Below, piece after piece: positions 26,787 through 36,613 of a stretch of DNA of 64,000 bases (within the stretch, counting starts at the first letter, position 1; every line of letters starts with the position of its first letter). The notes under the pieces were generated by a model that saw nothing but the letters and a program-made list of their open reading frames with translations, did not search any database and was not told the origin of the DNA. This stretch comes from Oscillospiraceae bacterium (lineage in GTDB: Bacteria > Bacillota > Clostridia > Oscillospirales > Acutalibacteraceae): assembly GCA_015066405.1 (NCBI GenBank), contig SVOM01000003.1, forward strand, positions 1-64,000, read 5' to 3'. The position numbers and the translations under genes were made by a program.

Positions 26787-28061
26787 ATGATTTTAACTAA
26801 AGAACAACAAGCAATACTTGATGGCGAAAAGGGCGAAACCTTAGCCCGAGTTATGAAAACAATGGTTAAATACGGCGAGGCCTTTGGTGCTGAAAAGATG
26901 GTGCCCGTAAGCAGCAAATACAACCACTTGGTAACATCGTTTGGTCTTAAAATGATGACACCTGTTTTTGACCTTATGCAACAGCTTATTGATGCTGATG
27001 CTGTGTCTACCCAAAAATTCTCGGTTGACCCACGTCCGCTCGATAAAAACGTACCTTCTAACTTTTTGCAAAACTTTATTTTTAATAATTTTATGTATGC
27101 TTCACAAGGCAGTTACGAAAAGCAATTAAACAAATTAGGCCTTATGAATGACGATGCCTTTACCTGCACCTGCTATATGGATGAGGTTGGCAACAAGCCG
27201 CAAAAGGATGAAATTTTATCTTGGGCGGAATCCTCTGCCGTGGTTTATGCAAACTCGGTGCTTGGTGCTCGTTGTAACCGAAACTCAGGCATTATCGATA
27301 TTATGGGCTCGGTTGTAGGTTATGTGCCTTACTTTGGTTTGCTTACAGATGAGGGAAGACGTGCTACTTGGATAGTAAAAATCGAAACCACCAAAAAGCC
27401 CGAGGCACAGCTACTTGGCTCGGCTATCGGTATGAAGGTTATGGAAGACGTACCGTATGTTATGGGCCTTGATAAATGGATTGGCGACGAGCTTAATGAT
27501 TCTGCTTGCACCTATCTTAAAGATTTTGGTGCCGCTACCGCATCAAACGGCGCTGTGGGACTTTATCACATTGATAATTTAACCCCCGAAGCCAAGGAGC
27601 AAGGTACGGCTCTTATATCAGAAAATGCAAAAGAATATATCATTGATGACGCCGAGCTTGAGCGTGTATATAAAAGCTATCCTGTTATTTGGAAAAACAA
27701 GGATGCCAAGCCCAAGCTTTGCTTTATGGGTTGCCCTCATATGAGTTTGCAACAGCTTAAAGACTGGACCGATAAGGTTGAAACATCACTAAAGGCGGCA
27801 GGCAACAAAAAGGTTGTAATACCCACTGTATTTACCGCCGCCCCCGCGGTGCTTAAGGAATTCCAAAAAACCGAGTATGCCGAGCGCCTTCGTGCCACGG
27901 GTGTTATAACTTCCTACATTTGTCCGCTTATGTATATGAATAACCCACTTTGCGGAAAAATGCCTGTTATAACCTCATCAAACAAGCTTCGCACTTATAC
28001 CTCATCCCGTTATTATACCGATGATGAGATACTTGAGCAAATCACAAAGGGAGGTAAATAA
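26787..28061 (+). CDS. AcnX-type dehydratase, large (catalytic) subunit, DUF521
   Basis: 424 residues of the aconitase X family, an Fe-S dehydratase group related to aconitase. Known bacterial and archaeal members act on cis-3-hydroxy-L-proline or mevalonate 5-phosphate. Family features are the opening LTKEQQAILDGEKGETLARVM, the segment VPVSSKYNHLVTSFG, the cysteine-bearing FTCTCYMDEVG and VLGARCNRNSGI with CFMGCPHMS as probable cluster ligands, and MYMNNPLCGKM with another cysteine near the C-terminus. The stop is followed by the small-subunit ATG after one base. Which hydroxy acid it dehydrates cannot be read from the sequence; the neighbouring flavin reductase suggests a two-step catabolic route. 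Confidence 0.85.
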   Translation: MILTKEQQAILDGEKGETLARVMKTMVKYGEAFGAEKMVPVSSKYNHLVTSFGLKMMTPVFDLMQQLIDADAVSTQKFSVDPRPLDKNVPSNFLQNFIFNNFMYASQGSYEKQLNKLGLMNDDAFTCTCYMDEVGNKPQKDEILSWAESSAVVYANSVLGARCNRNSGIIDIMGSVVGYVPYFGLLTDEGRRATWIVKIETTKKPEAQLLGSAIGMKVMEDVPYVMGLDKWIGDELNDSACTYLKDFGAATASNGAVGLYHIDNLTPEAKEQGTALISENAKEYIIDDAELERVYKSYPVIWKNKDAKPKLCFMGCPHMSLQQLKDWTDKVETSLKAAGNKKVVIPTVFTAAPAVLKEFQKTEYAERLRATGVITSYICPLMYMNNPLCGKMPVITSSNKLRTYTSSRYYTDDEILEQITKGGK

Positions 28062-28062
28062 A

Positions 28063-28506
28063 ATGAGAGAATTTAAAGGTCGCGTAATCGCCTCGGGCAC
28101 AGTAACAGCCGAGGCAGTTGTATCACACGGCGGACTTAACACACTCGCCTCCTTCCAGAAAGCGTTGCAGTTTGGCGACAAAAATGCCACCTGCGGAGAC
28201 CAGAACAACCCCGATTTATATAACAAGCAAATGGCGGGCAAAGCCCTTTGTTTGCCGCAAACCATCGGCTCAACAACGGGTGGACTTGTGCTTTACTGCG
28301 CTTGCGCTATGAAAAGACAACCCGCTTGTATGCTTTTTTCAAAGCCGATAGATTCTTTAGCGGCGGCGGGCAGTATCTTAGCAGACGTGTGGCTTGATGA
28401 CGTTACAATGCCTGTTATTGACAACTTGGGAGATGAATTCTTAGAGTATGTCAAAGACGGTATGAAAATTACCGTAAAAGAAGATGGCACGGTAATAGCT
28501 GAATAA
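28063..28506 (+). CDS. AcnX-type dehydratase, small (swivel) subunit, DUF126
   Basis: 147 residues forming the swivelling domain of the AcnX enzyme. FKGRVIASGTVTAEAVVSHGGL at the N-terminus and the phosphate/substrate loop LPQTIGSTTGGLVLYCACAM, with the Ser expected to act as catalytic base, are visible. An open frame extends upstream to 28021, but ATG 28063 has AAAGGGAGG 10 bases upstream inside the large-subunit end. Two-gene AcnX enzymes are one of the known forms; others are fused. A bidirectional terminator closes the operon. Confidence 0.85.
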   Translation: MREFKGRVIASGTVTAEAVVSHGGLNTLASFQKALQFGDKNATCGDQNNPDLYNKQMAGKALCLPQTIGSTTGGLVLYCACAMKRQPACMLFSKPIDSLAAAGSILADVWLDDVTMPVIDNLGDEFLEYVKDGMKITVKEDGTVIAE

Positions 28507-28518
28507 TTATTGCAAACA

Positions 28519-28548
28519 AAAACACCGCAGTTTTCACTGCGGTGTTTT
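28519..28548. terminator. Bidirectional terminator between AcnX and tsf
   Basis: A perfect 13-bp stem (28519-28531 with 28536-28548) with loop TTTC and A-rich/T-rich flanks between convergent genes. Confidence 0.9.
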
Positions 28549-28560
28549 AATTTGGTTGAA

Positions 28561-29472
28561 TTATTTCACCATGTTAGCAACTTCGGAAGCGAAATCGTCA
28601 ACACGTTTCTCAATGCCCTCGCCCTTTTCAAAACGAACGAAAGAAGCAATTTTGATATCGGTGCCAAGTGCTTTAGCAACCGACTCAACGTATTTACCAA
28701 CGGTTAAATCGCCATCGATAACGTACTGCTGCTCAACAAGGCAATTTTCCTTGTAGTATTTGCCGATTTTACCCTCAACGATTTTGCCGAGAACTGCATC
28801 GGGCTTGTTAGCCATTTTAGGATCTTCCTTCATTTGAGCGATAAGGATTTCTTTCTCCTTATCAAGCACCTCTGCCGGAACAGAAGCAGGATCAAGATAT
28901 CCGGGGTTCATAGCAGCAATTTGCATTGCTACGTTTTTACCCATTGCTACAAAGTCAGCATTGTCAGCATCCAAATCGGTATCAAATGTAACCATAACGC
29001 CGATTTTGCCGCCGCTGTGGATGTAGGATACCATTTTGCCCTCAAAACGCTGGAAGCGGCGAATTTTGATGTTTTCGCGAATAGCAAGGAAAAGTTCCTG
29101 TACCATCTCTTCAACAGTCTGGCCGTCCTTTGTGCATTTGAGAAGAGCATCTAAATCGGCAGGATTCTGCTCAATAACGATGTTTGTGATTTTTTCAGCC
29201 AACGCCTTGAAGGGTTCGCCGTTAGCAACGAAGTCGGTCTCAGCGTTCATTTCGAGAACTGCACCAACATTACCCTTAACGATAGCGCAAACTGTACCTT
29301 CAGCAGCAATTCTGCCTGCTTTTTTAGCTTGAGAAGCAAGACCTTTCTCTCTGAGAAAATCTATTGCTGCATCCATATTGCCGTCACACTCGGTAAGTGC
29401 CTTTTTGCAGTCCATCATACCGCAGCCGGTCTTTTCACGCAAAGCTTGTACGTCTTTTGCTGTAAAAGCCAT
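28561..29472 (-). CDS. tsf: Elongation factor Ts
   Basis: 303-residue nucleotide exchange factor that recycles EF-Tu-GDP. The N-terminal UBA-like domain, VQALREKTGCGMMDCKKAL, and the signature AEGTVCAIVKGNVGAVLEMNAETDFVA are canonical. Two core subdomains follow (VAMQIAAMNPGYLDP near 190, LVEQQYVIDGDLTVGKYVE near 248). TTAGGAGGAA precedes the ATG. It follows rpsB after 34 bases in the conserved rpsB-tsf operon; pyrH and frr are not behind it. Confidence 0.97.
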   Translation of the reverse strand: MAFTAKDVQALREKTGCGMMDCKKALTECDGNMDAAIDFLREKGLASQAKKAGRIAAEGTVCAIVKGNVGAVLEMNAETDFVANGEPFKALAEKITNIVIEQNPADLDALLKCTKDGQTVEEMVQELFLAIRENIKIRRFQRFEGKMVSYIHSGGKIGVMVTFDTDLDADNADFVAMGKNVAMQIAAMNPGYLDPASVPAEVLDKEKEILIAQMKEDPKMANKPDAVLGKIVEGKIGKYYKENCLVEQQYVIDGDLTVGKYVESVAKALGTDIKIASFVRFEKGEGIEKRVDDFASEVANMVK

Positions 29473-29506
29473 AATATATTCCTCCTAAAAATAGTGTTAT
29501 ATTAAA

Positions 29507-30253
29507 TTATTCAGCGTCTTCAGTAGCTTCTTCCACTACTACTTCTTCAGTAGCTGCTTCTGTGCCCTGTTCGCCCTGACGAGCTTCGATAACGGCCGAA
29601 GCGATAGTTTCAGCGATGAGTTTTACAGCGCGGATAGCGTCATCGTTACCGGGGATAACTGCGTCAACTTCATCAGGATCACAGTTGGTATCGCAAATAG
29701 CGATAATCGGAATGCCAAGCTTCTTAGCTTCGGCAACTGCAATTCTTTCTTTGCGGGGGTCAACGATGAATAATGCACCGGGGATCTTGGTCATATTCTC
29801 GATACCGCCAAGGAATTTCTCGAGTTTTTCGATTTCGAGCTTAAGTGCTGCAACTTCCTTCTTGGGAAGAAGATCGAATGTGCCGTTCTCTTCCATCTCG
29901 CGAAGCTGTTTTAAACGTCTGATACGGCCACGGATTGTGGTGAAGTTTGTGAGCATACCGCCGAGCCAACGAGCGTTTACGAAGGGCATTTCGCAGCGGA
30001 TAGCTTCTTCTTTAACAGAATCCTGTGCCTGCTTTTTGGTACCTACAAAAAGAATATCGCCGCCGTTTGCTACGATATCACGTGCAAAGGTGTAAGCCTC
30101 GTTAAGCTTCTTAACGGTCTTCTGAAGGTCGATAATGTAGATGCCGTTGCGCTCTGTAAAGATATACGGAGCCATTTTGGGGTTCCAGCGTCTTGTCTGA
30201 TGTCCGAAGTGAACACCTGCTTCAAGCAACTGTTTCATTGATACTACTGCCAT
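29507..30253 (-). CDS. rpsB: 30S ribosomal protein S2
   Basis: 248 residues. Canonical stretches are [69 protein letters not shown] and [23 protein letters not shown]. The tail is acidic ([14 protein letters not shown]). The open frame continues 48 codons upstream to 30397, but that part overlaps the promoter and leader. The start at 30253 has CTCAGGAGG 12 bases upstream and matches the family N-terminus. First gene of the rpsB-tsf operon. Confidence 0.97.
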   Translation of the reverse strand: MAVVSMKQLLEAGVHFGHQTRRWNPKMAPYIFTERNGIYIIDLQKTVKKLNEAYTFARDIVANGGDILFVGTKKQAQDSVKEEAIRCEMPFVNARWLGGMLTNFTTIRGRIRRLKQLREMEENGTFDLLPKKEVAALKLEIEKLEKFLGGIENMTKIPGALFIVDPRKERIAVAEAKKLGIPIIAICDTNCDPDEVDAVIPGNDDAIRAVKLIAETIASAVIEARQGEQGTEAATEEVVVEEATEDAE

Positions 30254-30379
30254 TTGTTTTTCCTCCTGAGGTTCTTCCTCCATCCCGTTTAGGTTTCGGG
30301 AATGCCGTGTAGTGCCGACATCACCTGCCCGTTCAACAAACGGAATGTGTGTAATATTTTTGCAGGGCATAAGCCCAGC
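30254..30379 (-). promoter_or_regulatory. Structured 5' leader of rpsB-tsf
   Basis: About 125 bases between the predicted start site and the rpsB ATG. On the transcribed strand I see GGGC-TTAT-GCCC, CCGTTTGTTGAACGG and CCCG...CGGG stems in succession before the ribosome binding site. This size and position fit an autoregulatory S2-binding leader, which is known for rpsB in other bacteria. I do not recognise a named motif. Confidence 0.45.
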
Positions 30380-30385
30380 CGATAA

Positions 30386-30414
30386 ATTATAACACAAACA
30401 TATTATAATTGCAA
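30386..30414 (-). promoter_or_regulatory. Promoter of rpsB-tsf
   Basis: On the minus strand TTGCAA (30414-30409) and TATAAT (30391-30386) with a 17-base spacer, about 130 bases before the rpsB start. Confidence 0.75.
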
Positions 30415-30459
30415 GTACTTTTTTGCTATTTTTTATTATAATCTTTTATCGCATTTTTC

Positions 30460-30488
30460 TTGACTTTAAGCGGATTTAGAGATATAAT
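30460..30488 (+). promoter_or_regulatory. Promoter of guaB
   Basis: TTGACT at 30460-30465 and a perfect TATAAT at 30483-30488 with a 17-base spacer, 35 bases before the ATG. The short leader leaves no room for a purine riboswitch. Confidence 0.75.
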
Positions 30489-30523
30489 TTTCTTAATATA
30501 TTTTTATAAAAAGGAGAAAAAAT

Positions 30524-32029
30524 ATGGCTTACTATTTTAACGACGTTTCACACACCTTTAATGAGTATTTGTTGGTACCGGGATATTCTTCAAGCGAATG
30601 TATCCCCGCCAATGTTAGTTTAAAAACTCCGCTTGTGAAATTCAAGAAGGGCGAGGAACCCGAAATTTCACTTAACATACCTATGGTTTCTGCTATAATG
30701 CAGTCGGTATCGGGCGAAAAACTGGCGGTAGCATTGGCTCGTGAAGGCGGTGTTTCTTTTATATACGGCTCACAAAGTGTTGAGGATGAGGCCGCTATGG
30801 TAGCGCGCGCTAAAAACTTTAAAGCAGGCTTTGTCGTAAGTGCTTCCAACATCCGTCCCGACCAGACCTTAGCCGATATTTTAGCACTTAAAGCCGAGAA
30901 CGGTTTTTCAACTGTTGCCGTAACTGATGACGGCACACCCAACGGCAAACTTTTAGGTATTGTTACAAGCCGCGATTATCGTGTAAGCCGTATGGACCCT
31001 AAAACCCCCGTTAGCGAGTTTATGACTCCTTTTTCAAAGCTTATATACGCTTATGATGATACTTCTCTTAAAGAAGCCAACAACATTATTTGGGACAACA
31101 AATTAAACGCCCTACCCATTATCGATAAGGACCAAAACTTAAAATCCATCGTTTTCCGCAAGGACTATGATTTGCACAAGGCAAATCCACTTGAATTACT
31201 TGATAAAAACAAGCGTTACATTGTGGGTGCGGGTATTAACACACGCGACTATGCTGAGCGTGTTCCCGCCCTTGTAGAAGCAGGTGCAGACGTACTTTGT
31301 ATTGACTCTTCGGAGGGCTTTTCCGAGTGGCAAAAGCTCACTATCGAGTGGATACGCGAGCGTTACGGCGATACCGTAAAGGTTGGCGCCGGTAACGTTG
31401 TTGATGCCGAGGGCTTCCGTTTCTTAGCCGACTGCGGCGCTGACTTTATTAAGGTTGGTATCGGCGGCGGTTCGATTTGTATCACACGTGAAACCAAGGG
31501 TATCGGCCGCGGACAAGCAACCGCGCTTATTGATGTTTGTAAAGCGCGTGATGAATACTTTAAAGAGACAGGTGTTTATGTTCCTGTATGCTCGGACGGC
31601 GGTATCGTATTTGACCACCACATGACCTTAGCACTTGCTATGGGCGCCGATTTCCTTATGCTCGGCCGCTATTTTGCCCGTTTTGATGAAAGCCCTACAA
31701 ACAAGCTTATGATAAACGGCAACTATGTTAAAGAATACTGGGGCGAAGGTTCTAACCGCGCTCGCAACTGGATGCGTTATGACTTAGGCGGCGATAAGAA
31801 GTTATCGTTTGAAGAAGGCGTTGACTCTTATGTTCCTTACGCAGGCTCACTTAAAGACAACGTTGGTATAACTCTTGCCAAGGTACGCTCCACAATGTGC
31901 AACTGCGGTGCACTTACAATTCCCGAGCTTCAAAAGAACGCAAAATTAACCCTCGTTAGTGCCACAAGTATTGTTGAGGGTGGCGCACACGACGTTATCC
32001 GAAAGGACACATCTGCATCGGTTAAATAA
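30524..32029 (+). CDS. guaB: Inosine-5'-monophosphate dehydrogenase
   Basis: 501-residue TIM-barrel enzyme that oxidises IMP to XMP with NAD, the committed step to GMP. The N-terminus [14 protein letters not shown] and [21 protein letters not shown] begin the barrel. Two CBS repeats ([39 protein letters not shown]) lie near 105-225. The catalytic loop [12 protein letters not shown] holds Cys319, and [26 protein letters not shown] follows. The flap reads [16 protein letters not shown], and the C-terminal end is complete. AAAAGGAGAA precedes the ATG. Length and divergence place it in a variant IMPDH group. The GH123-like gene follows after 18 bases. Confidence 0.95.
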   Translation: MAYYFNDVSHTFNEYLLVPGYSSSECIPANVSLKTPLVKFKKGEEPEISLNIPMVSAIMQSVSGEKLAVALAREGGVSFIYGSQSVEDEAAMVARAKNFKAGFVVSASNIRPDQTLADILALKAENGFSTVAVTDDGTPNGKLLGIVTSRDYRVSRMDPKTPVSEFMTPFSKLIYAYDDTSLKEANNIIWDNKLNALPIIDKDQNLKSIVFRKDYDLHKANPLELLDKNKRYIVGAGINTRDYAERVPALVEAGADVLCIDSSEGFSEWQKLTIEWIRERYGDTVKVGAGNVVDAEGFRFLADCGADFIKVGIGGGSICITRETKGIGRGQATALIDVCKARDEYFKETGVYVPVCSDGGIVFDHHMTLALAMGADFLMLGRYFARFDESPTNKLMINGNYVKEYWGEGSNRARNWMRYDLGGDKKLSFEEGVDSYVPYAGSLKDNVGITLAKVRSTMCNCGALTIPELQKNAKLTLVSATSIVEGGAHDVIRKDTSASVK

Positions 32030-32047
32030 AATTTTAGGGGTTTTATT

Positions 32048-33664
32048 ATGAACGATTTAATTGTTTTATCTTCACTCGCTAAGGTTTATACCGATATGCC
32101 GCTTGATTTATCACACATTATAAAAAGCGGCACAATGCTTATAAACGACACCTATCATTTTCAGGTGGCGTTTAAAAGCCAAAAGGGGTATAACCAGCTT
32201 GATACGGTTGAAGTATTAAGTGATTTAGGCGATGCTGTTAGTGTCCGTTACGTTGACTACGTACCCTGTGATATTACGGTTGAGGTGCCAAATCACGATA
32301 CCTGTGAGCATCCCGCTCCAGGGCTTTTCCCCGATATATTAAAACCGCTACCCCAAAAAGTGTGGACATACCCTGATATGTGGCGCGCATTTTGGATTAC
32401 TATTGACGGCTCCAAAAAAGATTTAAAGCCCGGTAAATACCCTATTACTGTTAACGTTACTTGCGGTGGTGTGGTAGATACTGCCACATTTAATCTTGAG
32501 GTTTTACCCGCAAGGCTCGATGAGCAAACCTTACCCGTTACCAACTGGCTACATTGCGACTGCATTTGCCAATACCACGGCGTAGATTTTGCGAGCGAGG
32601 AATTTTGGGCGATACTTAAAAATTACCTTACCGCTGCGGTTAAAAACGGAATCAATATGATTTTAACCCCCATCTTTACCCCGCCGCTTGATACGGCTAT
32701 TGGCGGAGAGCGTTTAACCACACAATTGGTTGATGTTACCGTGGCTGGCGGTACATATTTATTCAACTTTGATAACCTTGTACGATTTATAAACCTTTGC
32801 CGTGAATGTGGGGTTAAGTATTACGAGATTTCTCCCCTATTTACACAGTGGGGCTGCAAATATGCACCTAAGGTTATGGCTACGGTTGACGGCGAATACA
32901 AAAAGCTTTTTGGTTGGGAGACTGAGGGCTTTGGTAAGGAATATCTTGGTTTTTTAGGCGAGCTTTTACCGCTTTTGGTTGCAAAGCTAAAGGAATTAGA
33001 TGCTTTTGATGCTTGCTATTTCCATATTTCCGATGAGCCGACACCCGATGTGATTGATAACTACAAAATTTGTGCCGACTTTATAAAGGAGCAAATTCCG
33101 TCAGATAAATTTATTGATGCTATGCGCGCTCCCGATTTTTATAAAGAAGGCTATGTTACGGTTCCCGTTGCGGCGCTGCTTAATATGGAAGCCTTCTTGC
33201 CCGAAAAAATCGACAACCTTTGGGGTTACTACTGTTGTTGCGAACAGCGTACTGCAAACCGCTTACTTGCACACGCATCCTACCGCAACCGCGTGCTCGG
33301 TCTTGTGCTGTTTAAGCATAATATTAAGGGCTTTTTACAATGGGGACTTAATTTCTATAACTCCCGCCATTCACGTGAGCCAATTAACCCCTACGCTACA
33401 TCAACCGCTTACGGTTGGGTACCGGGTGGAGACGCATACGTGCTCTACCCGAATGATGACGGCACAGTTACCGAGTCGCTTCGTATTTGCGTGTTTGCCG
33501 ATTCAATTCGCGACTTTACAGCACTTAATATGCTGCTTAAAAAGTACACTCGTGGGGAATTAGTTAGTATGTTGGGCTTTGAAGATTTAACCTTCTTTAC
33601 CTTCTTGCCACCTTACAAATTGCTCGAAATCAGAGAAAAAATCAACCGCATGCTTTGCGAATAA
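32048..33664 (+). CDS. GH123-like glycoside hydrolase (DUF4091 fold)
   Basis: 538 residues without a signal peptide, so likely cytoplasmic. An N-terminal beta-sandwich (about 1-160, with TVEVLSDLGDAVSVRYVDYVP and LKPGKYPITVNVTCGG) precedes a TIM barrel. The DE pair characteristic of GH123 catalysis is in YFHISDEPTPDVI near residues 326-331, and WGYYCCCEQRTANR and GFLQWGLNFYNSR match the C-terminal half of the DUF4091/GH123 catalytic domain. GH123 founders are beta-N-acetylgalactosaminidases, so a host-glycan GalNAc substrate is plausible but inferred. It shares a transcript with guaB and is followed by a strong terminator. Confidence 0.82.
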   Translation: MNDLIVLSSLAKVYTDMPLDLSHIIKSGTMLINDTYHFQVAFKSQKGYNQLDTVEVLSDLGDAVSVRYVDYVPCDITVEVPNHDTCEHPAPGLFPDILKPLPQKVWTYPDMWRAFWITIDGSKKDLKPGKYPITVNVTCGGVVDTATFNLEVLPARLDEQTLPVTNWLHCDCICQYHGVDFASEEFWAILKNYLTAAVKNGINMILTPIFTPPLDTAIGGERLTTQLVDVTVAGGTYLFNFDNLVRFINLCRECGVKYYEISPLFTQWGCKYAPKVMATVDGEYKKLFGWETEGFGKEYLGFLGELLPLLVAKLKELDAFDACYFHISDEPTPDVIDNYKICADFIKEQIPSDKFIDAMRAPDFYKEGYVTVPVAALLNMEAFLPEKIDNLWGYYCCCEQRTANRLLAHASYRNRVLGLVLFKHNIKGFLQWGLNFYNSRHSREPINPYATSTAYGWVPGGDAYVLYPNDDGTVTESLRICVFADSIRDFTALNMLLKKYTRGELVSMLGFEDLTFFTFLPPYKLLEIREKINRMLCE

Positions 33665-33668
33665 AATT

Positions 33669-33700
33669 AAATGCCTTGGCTTTGGCCAAGGCATTTTTTA
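33669..33700. terminator. Bidirectional terminator after the GH123-like gene
   Basis: A 12-bp stem (33669-33680 with 33685-33696) with a TTTG loop followed by TTTTA on the plus strand. Confidence 0.88.
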
Positions 33701-33781
33701 TTTTATAATTTGTATTAACAAAGTAAACATTATCGGTATTGTTATAACGCAAAGTGTGTGGGAAAGTAGTGCATTAATGCA

Positions 33782-36529
33782 CTACTTTGACGTCTCTCTA
33801 AAAATTCTAATTGCCTCGCTAATGCCGCCGCCTTTACCGCCTGCTTTTTCGACATAGGTTAAAATACGAATTTCCTTTACCGAATCACTGTAGGACTCTA
33901 AATTAACTTTAATTTCTCCGCCGTGAATAGCCGAATCGCAATTATAAACCTTTTTGCCATCGATATAAATTTCTATTAAATCGGTATAAACATTTGGCAA
34001 GGACAAAACATATTTACCCTTAGCAACAGTAGGTCTTGCGCGATAAATACGCCATTTTTCGTGGTAATCGGTTTGATATAGCCCCTCGCTAAAGCCAACA
34101 GCCATAAATGAGTTCATATTATCATCGTTAAGTTTGATTAAGGGGTCGGGACGCACCCAAGAAATATCGGACATAGTAACGCCACTGACATCATTGTTTT
34201 GCGCACCAAAAATGCAGTTAGGGGTAGGAACTGATACTACATCTAAATCAATTTCGGCGCTCTCAAGGCCCTTAGCGGTTGCTATAACCTTTATATTTTT
34301 AGCACCGATTTTGGACATAACAAGTGCTTGGCACCAGCCCGCAAATAAATCACGCTCGGGTAATACATCCGACTCGTGCGAATTGGGGTTGCCGTTGCCG
34401 ACACCTCGAATAATACCATCCCCGATAACCTCAAATTTTAAATGATTATCGGCAGTCGGCACTACTCTACCCCGTTTATCGACAACACAGAAATTAAGTA
34501 TGGCGGTATCGTGGCCGTCATTTTTAATGCTACTGCTAACAGGACATATCTTTATAGCATAGGGCTTGCCGGTTGTTTTATTTTCAGCCTTTGCCACGCA
34601 TTTGCCGTTTTTATATGCCTTAGCCGTTATTTTACCGGGAACAAAATCTATCAGCCACTCAGGGTTAGCGCAAACGTCAGCCGCTTTGCGACCAAGCGAT
34701 TTGCCGTTCAAGAACAGTTCAACCTCATCACAGTTGCTTACTGCCATAACGCGCACCTGTTCCCCCTTTTGCCAATTCCAATGCGGTAGTAAATGCACCA
34801 TCGGCTTATCTGTAAAGCAAGCCTTATTTTGATAGAAAGAATCCTTTGCAAAGCCACAAGTATCCATTATGCCAAACTGCGAAGATACGCTCGGCCACTT
34901 AAACGGCGATGGCTCTCCGCGATAATCAAAGCCGGTCCAAATAAATATGCCTGCGAACCACTCGCGGTTTCTTACAAAATCCCAGGTTTCGTGTATAGTT
35001 TGTCCCCACGGCACCTTTTCTTCATCGTAATTACTGAGCACCTGTTTGTCGGTATAGTCCGATTTATAGCAGCCGCGTGTTGTAACAGCACTATTGTTTT
35101 CAGAGCCTAACAAACACATTTCGGGGTGGAATTTGCGCATTGTATCAATGGCCGATATGGCATAGTTAATACCCGTGGCATCCATATAAAGCCCCGCGCC
35201 CTCGGCATTACCGTTTATGGCGCCCATAATAATACGAGTATCATCTAATTGCTTTACTTTTGCATACATACGCCTAAATATTCTCGCACCCTCATCGGTG
35301 TTTTGAAGCGGCTCTTCATTAAAGAGCGAATAGAACATAACTGACGGATGATTACGGTCGCGGCGCACCATTATATCAAGATAGCGAAGCACCTCCTCGC
35401 GCGTTTCAAAACGGCGATTTTCATCCATAACTATAAGGCCCAACTCATCACACGCATCAAGTATCTCTTTATTAGGCAAATTATGCGAGCAACGGTAGGC
35501 GTTTGTGCCCATTTCTTTAAGTCGCTTTACTCGATAATACTGCACCGAATCGGGCACGGCAACACCAACACCCGCGTGGTCTTGGTGGTTACAGGTGCCC
35601 TTTAAAAGCACCCTTTTATCGTTCAGGAAAAAGCCCTTGTCCTTGTCGATATAGAAGGTGCGGAAGCCTATGCGCAGGCTCTCGCTATCGGTAGTTTCTC
35701 CGTTTTTAATAACGTTTACCTTTAATGTATAAAGCTTGGGATTATCTACGTCCCAACGAATGACGCGGCCAACCGAAAATTTATTTTTTATAACCGTGTT
35801 GGCTGAATATCCGCACGTAAGCGTTTTAGATGTGCCGCTCGCTATCAATTTATCCCCATCAAAAAGCTGGGCCGACACATACGCCTCGGCATCCTCATAA
35901 GCACTGTTTTGCAGTGTGGTTTCAAGCTCAATTTCCCAACTGTTTTTTGTGCCTTTTTTTAATACGGGTTTTGCAAAAATACCATTGTGTGCGATATGTA
36001 AATCTTCTTTAACGTAGAGCTTTACGTGGCGGTAAATTCCTGCGCCCTCATACCACCAGCCCTCGGTCTCGGTGCCCTTAATATACACCGCCAAGGTGTT
36101 AACACGCTCGCCAAAATAGGCGCGGTCGGTAATATCAAATACCGTTTCGGTGTAGGCACTAAAGGAGCGCTCCATAATAGAACCGTTAAAGTAAAATTCG
36201 GCATTTACAGCCGTACCCTCAAAGCACAAAAGCAAATGCTTATTCTTTAATGACTTGTCTAACTTAAAGCCCTTGCGGTACCACGCGTTGCAACGCTCAC
36301 GATAGCCGTGCGAGTGCAAATTTTCGGGTGCAAAAGAACTCTCTGCAAAATAATCGTGCGGCAAATCAACCCGTCGCCAACCGCTATCATCATAGGTTTT
36401 TGAGCCAACGCCCACTACGTTACCCGACTTACACGCGGCATAAATATCATCGTGTCCCGTGCCCGCTTTGAAATCAACATCGCCACGGTGGAACTTCCAA
36501 TCAAAGTCCATATTATAAACAACGCTCAT
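33782..36529 (-). CDS. GH2-family beta-galactosidase-like enzyme
   Basis: 915 residues, no signal peptide. The order is jelly-roll sugar-binding domain (WRRVDLPHDYF, WYRKGFKLDKS, GEGAGIYRHV-like block WWYEGAGIYRHVKLYV), Ig-like domain, TIM barrel, DUF4982-like and further Ig-like domains, then a C-terminal region. The acid/base glutamate is in MFYSLFNEEPLQ near residue 405 and the nucleophile in LLGSENNSAVTTRG near 475; FIWTGFDYRGEPSPF closes the active site. GH2 enzymes of this layout hydrolyse terminal beta-galactosides or related sugars. The promoter faces that of the phosphodiesterase and shares a palindrome with it. Exact sugar is unknown. Confidence 0.9.
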   Translation of the reverse strand: MSVVYNMDFDWKFHRGDVDFKAGTGHDDIYAACKSGNVVGVGSKTYDDSGWRRVDLPHDYFAESSFAPENLHSHGYRERCNAWYRKGFKLDKSLKNKHLLLCFEGTAVNAEFYFNGSIMERSFSAYTETVFDITDRAYFGERVNTLAVYIKGTETEGWWYEGAGIYRHVKLYVKEDLHIAHNGIFAKPVLKKGTKNSWEIELETTLQNSAYEDAEAYVSAQLFDGDKLIASGTSKTLTCGYSANTVIKNKFSVGRVIRWDVDNPKLYTLKVNVIKNGETTDSESLRIGFRTFYIDKDKGFFLNDKRVLLKGTCNHQDHAGVGVAVPDSVQYYRVKRLKEMGTNAYRCSHNLPNKEILDACDELGLIVMDENRRFETREEVLRYLDIMVRRDRNHPSVMFYSLFNEEPLQNTDEGARIFRRMYAKVKQLDDTRIIMGAINGNAEGAGLYMDATGINYAISAIDTMRKFHPEMCLLGSENNSAVTTRGCYKSDYTDKQVLSNYDEEKVPWGQTIHETWDFVRNREWFAGIFIWTGFDYRGEPSPFKWPSVSSQFGIMDTCGFAKDSFYQNKACFTDKPMVHLLPHWNWQKGEQVRVMAVSNCDEVELFLNGKSLGRKAADVCANPEWLIDFVPGKITAKAYKNGKCVAKAENKTTGKPYAIKICPVSSSIKNDGHDTAILNFCVVDKRGRVVPTADNHLKFEVIGDGIIRGVGNGNPNSHESDVLPERDLFAGWCQALVMSKIGAKNIKVIATAKGLESAEIDLDVVSVPTPNCIFGAQNNDVSGVTMSDISWVRPDPLIKLNDDNMNSFMAVGFSEGLYQTDYHEKWRIYRARPTVAKGKYVLSLPNVYTDLIEIYIDGKKVYNCDSAIHGGEIKVNLESYSDSVKEIRILTYVEKAGGKGGGISEAIRIFRETSK

Positions 36530-36561
36530 ATTACTTGGCTCCTTTTATTTTCTACCAATAC

Positions 36562-36590
36562 AGTATATTTCAAACCTATTGAAAAGTCAA
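36562..36590 (-). promoter_or_regulatory. Promoter of the GH2 gene
   Basis: On the minus strand TTGACT (36590-36585) and TATACT (36567-36562) with a 17-base spacer, 33 bases before the start. Confidence 0.7.
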
Positions 36591-36613
36591 CAAAATACGC
36601 AGTTTTTGTTGAC
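36586..36613. promoter_or_regulatory. Palindrome covering both -35 boxes of divergent promoters
   Basis: GTCAACAAAA (36586-36595) and TTTTGTTGAC (36604-36613) form a perfect 10-bp inverted repeat with an 8-base centre. It includes most of the -35 boxes of the GH2 and phosphodiesterase promoters, so one regulator bound here could repress both. The symmetry partly follows from two TTGAC boxes, but the added AAAA/TTTT makes it longer. Confidence 0.5.

Noticed and set aside
30254-30397. 48-residue N-terminal extension of ribosomal protein S2
   Set aside because: It covers the -10 box and leader; the family N-terminus and AGGAGG support the start at 30253.
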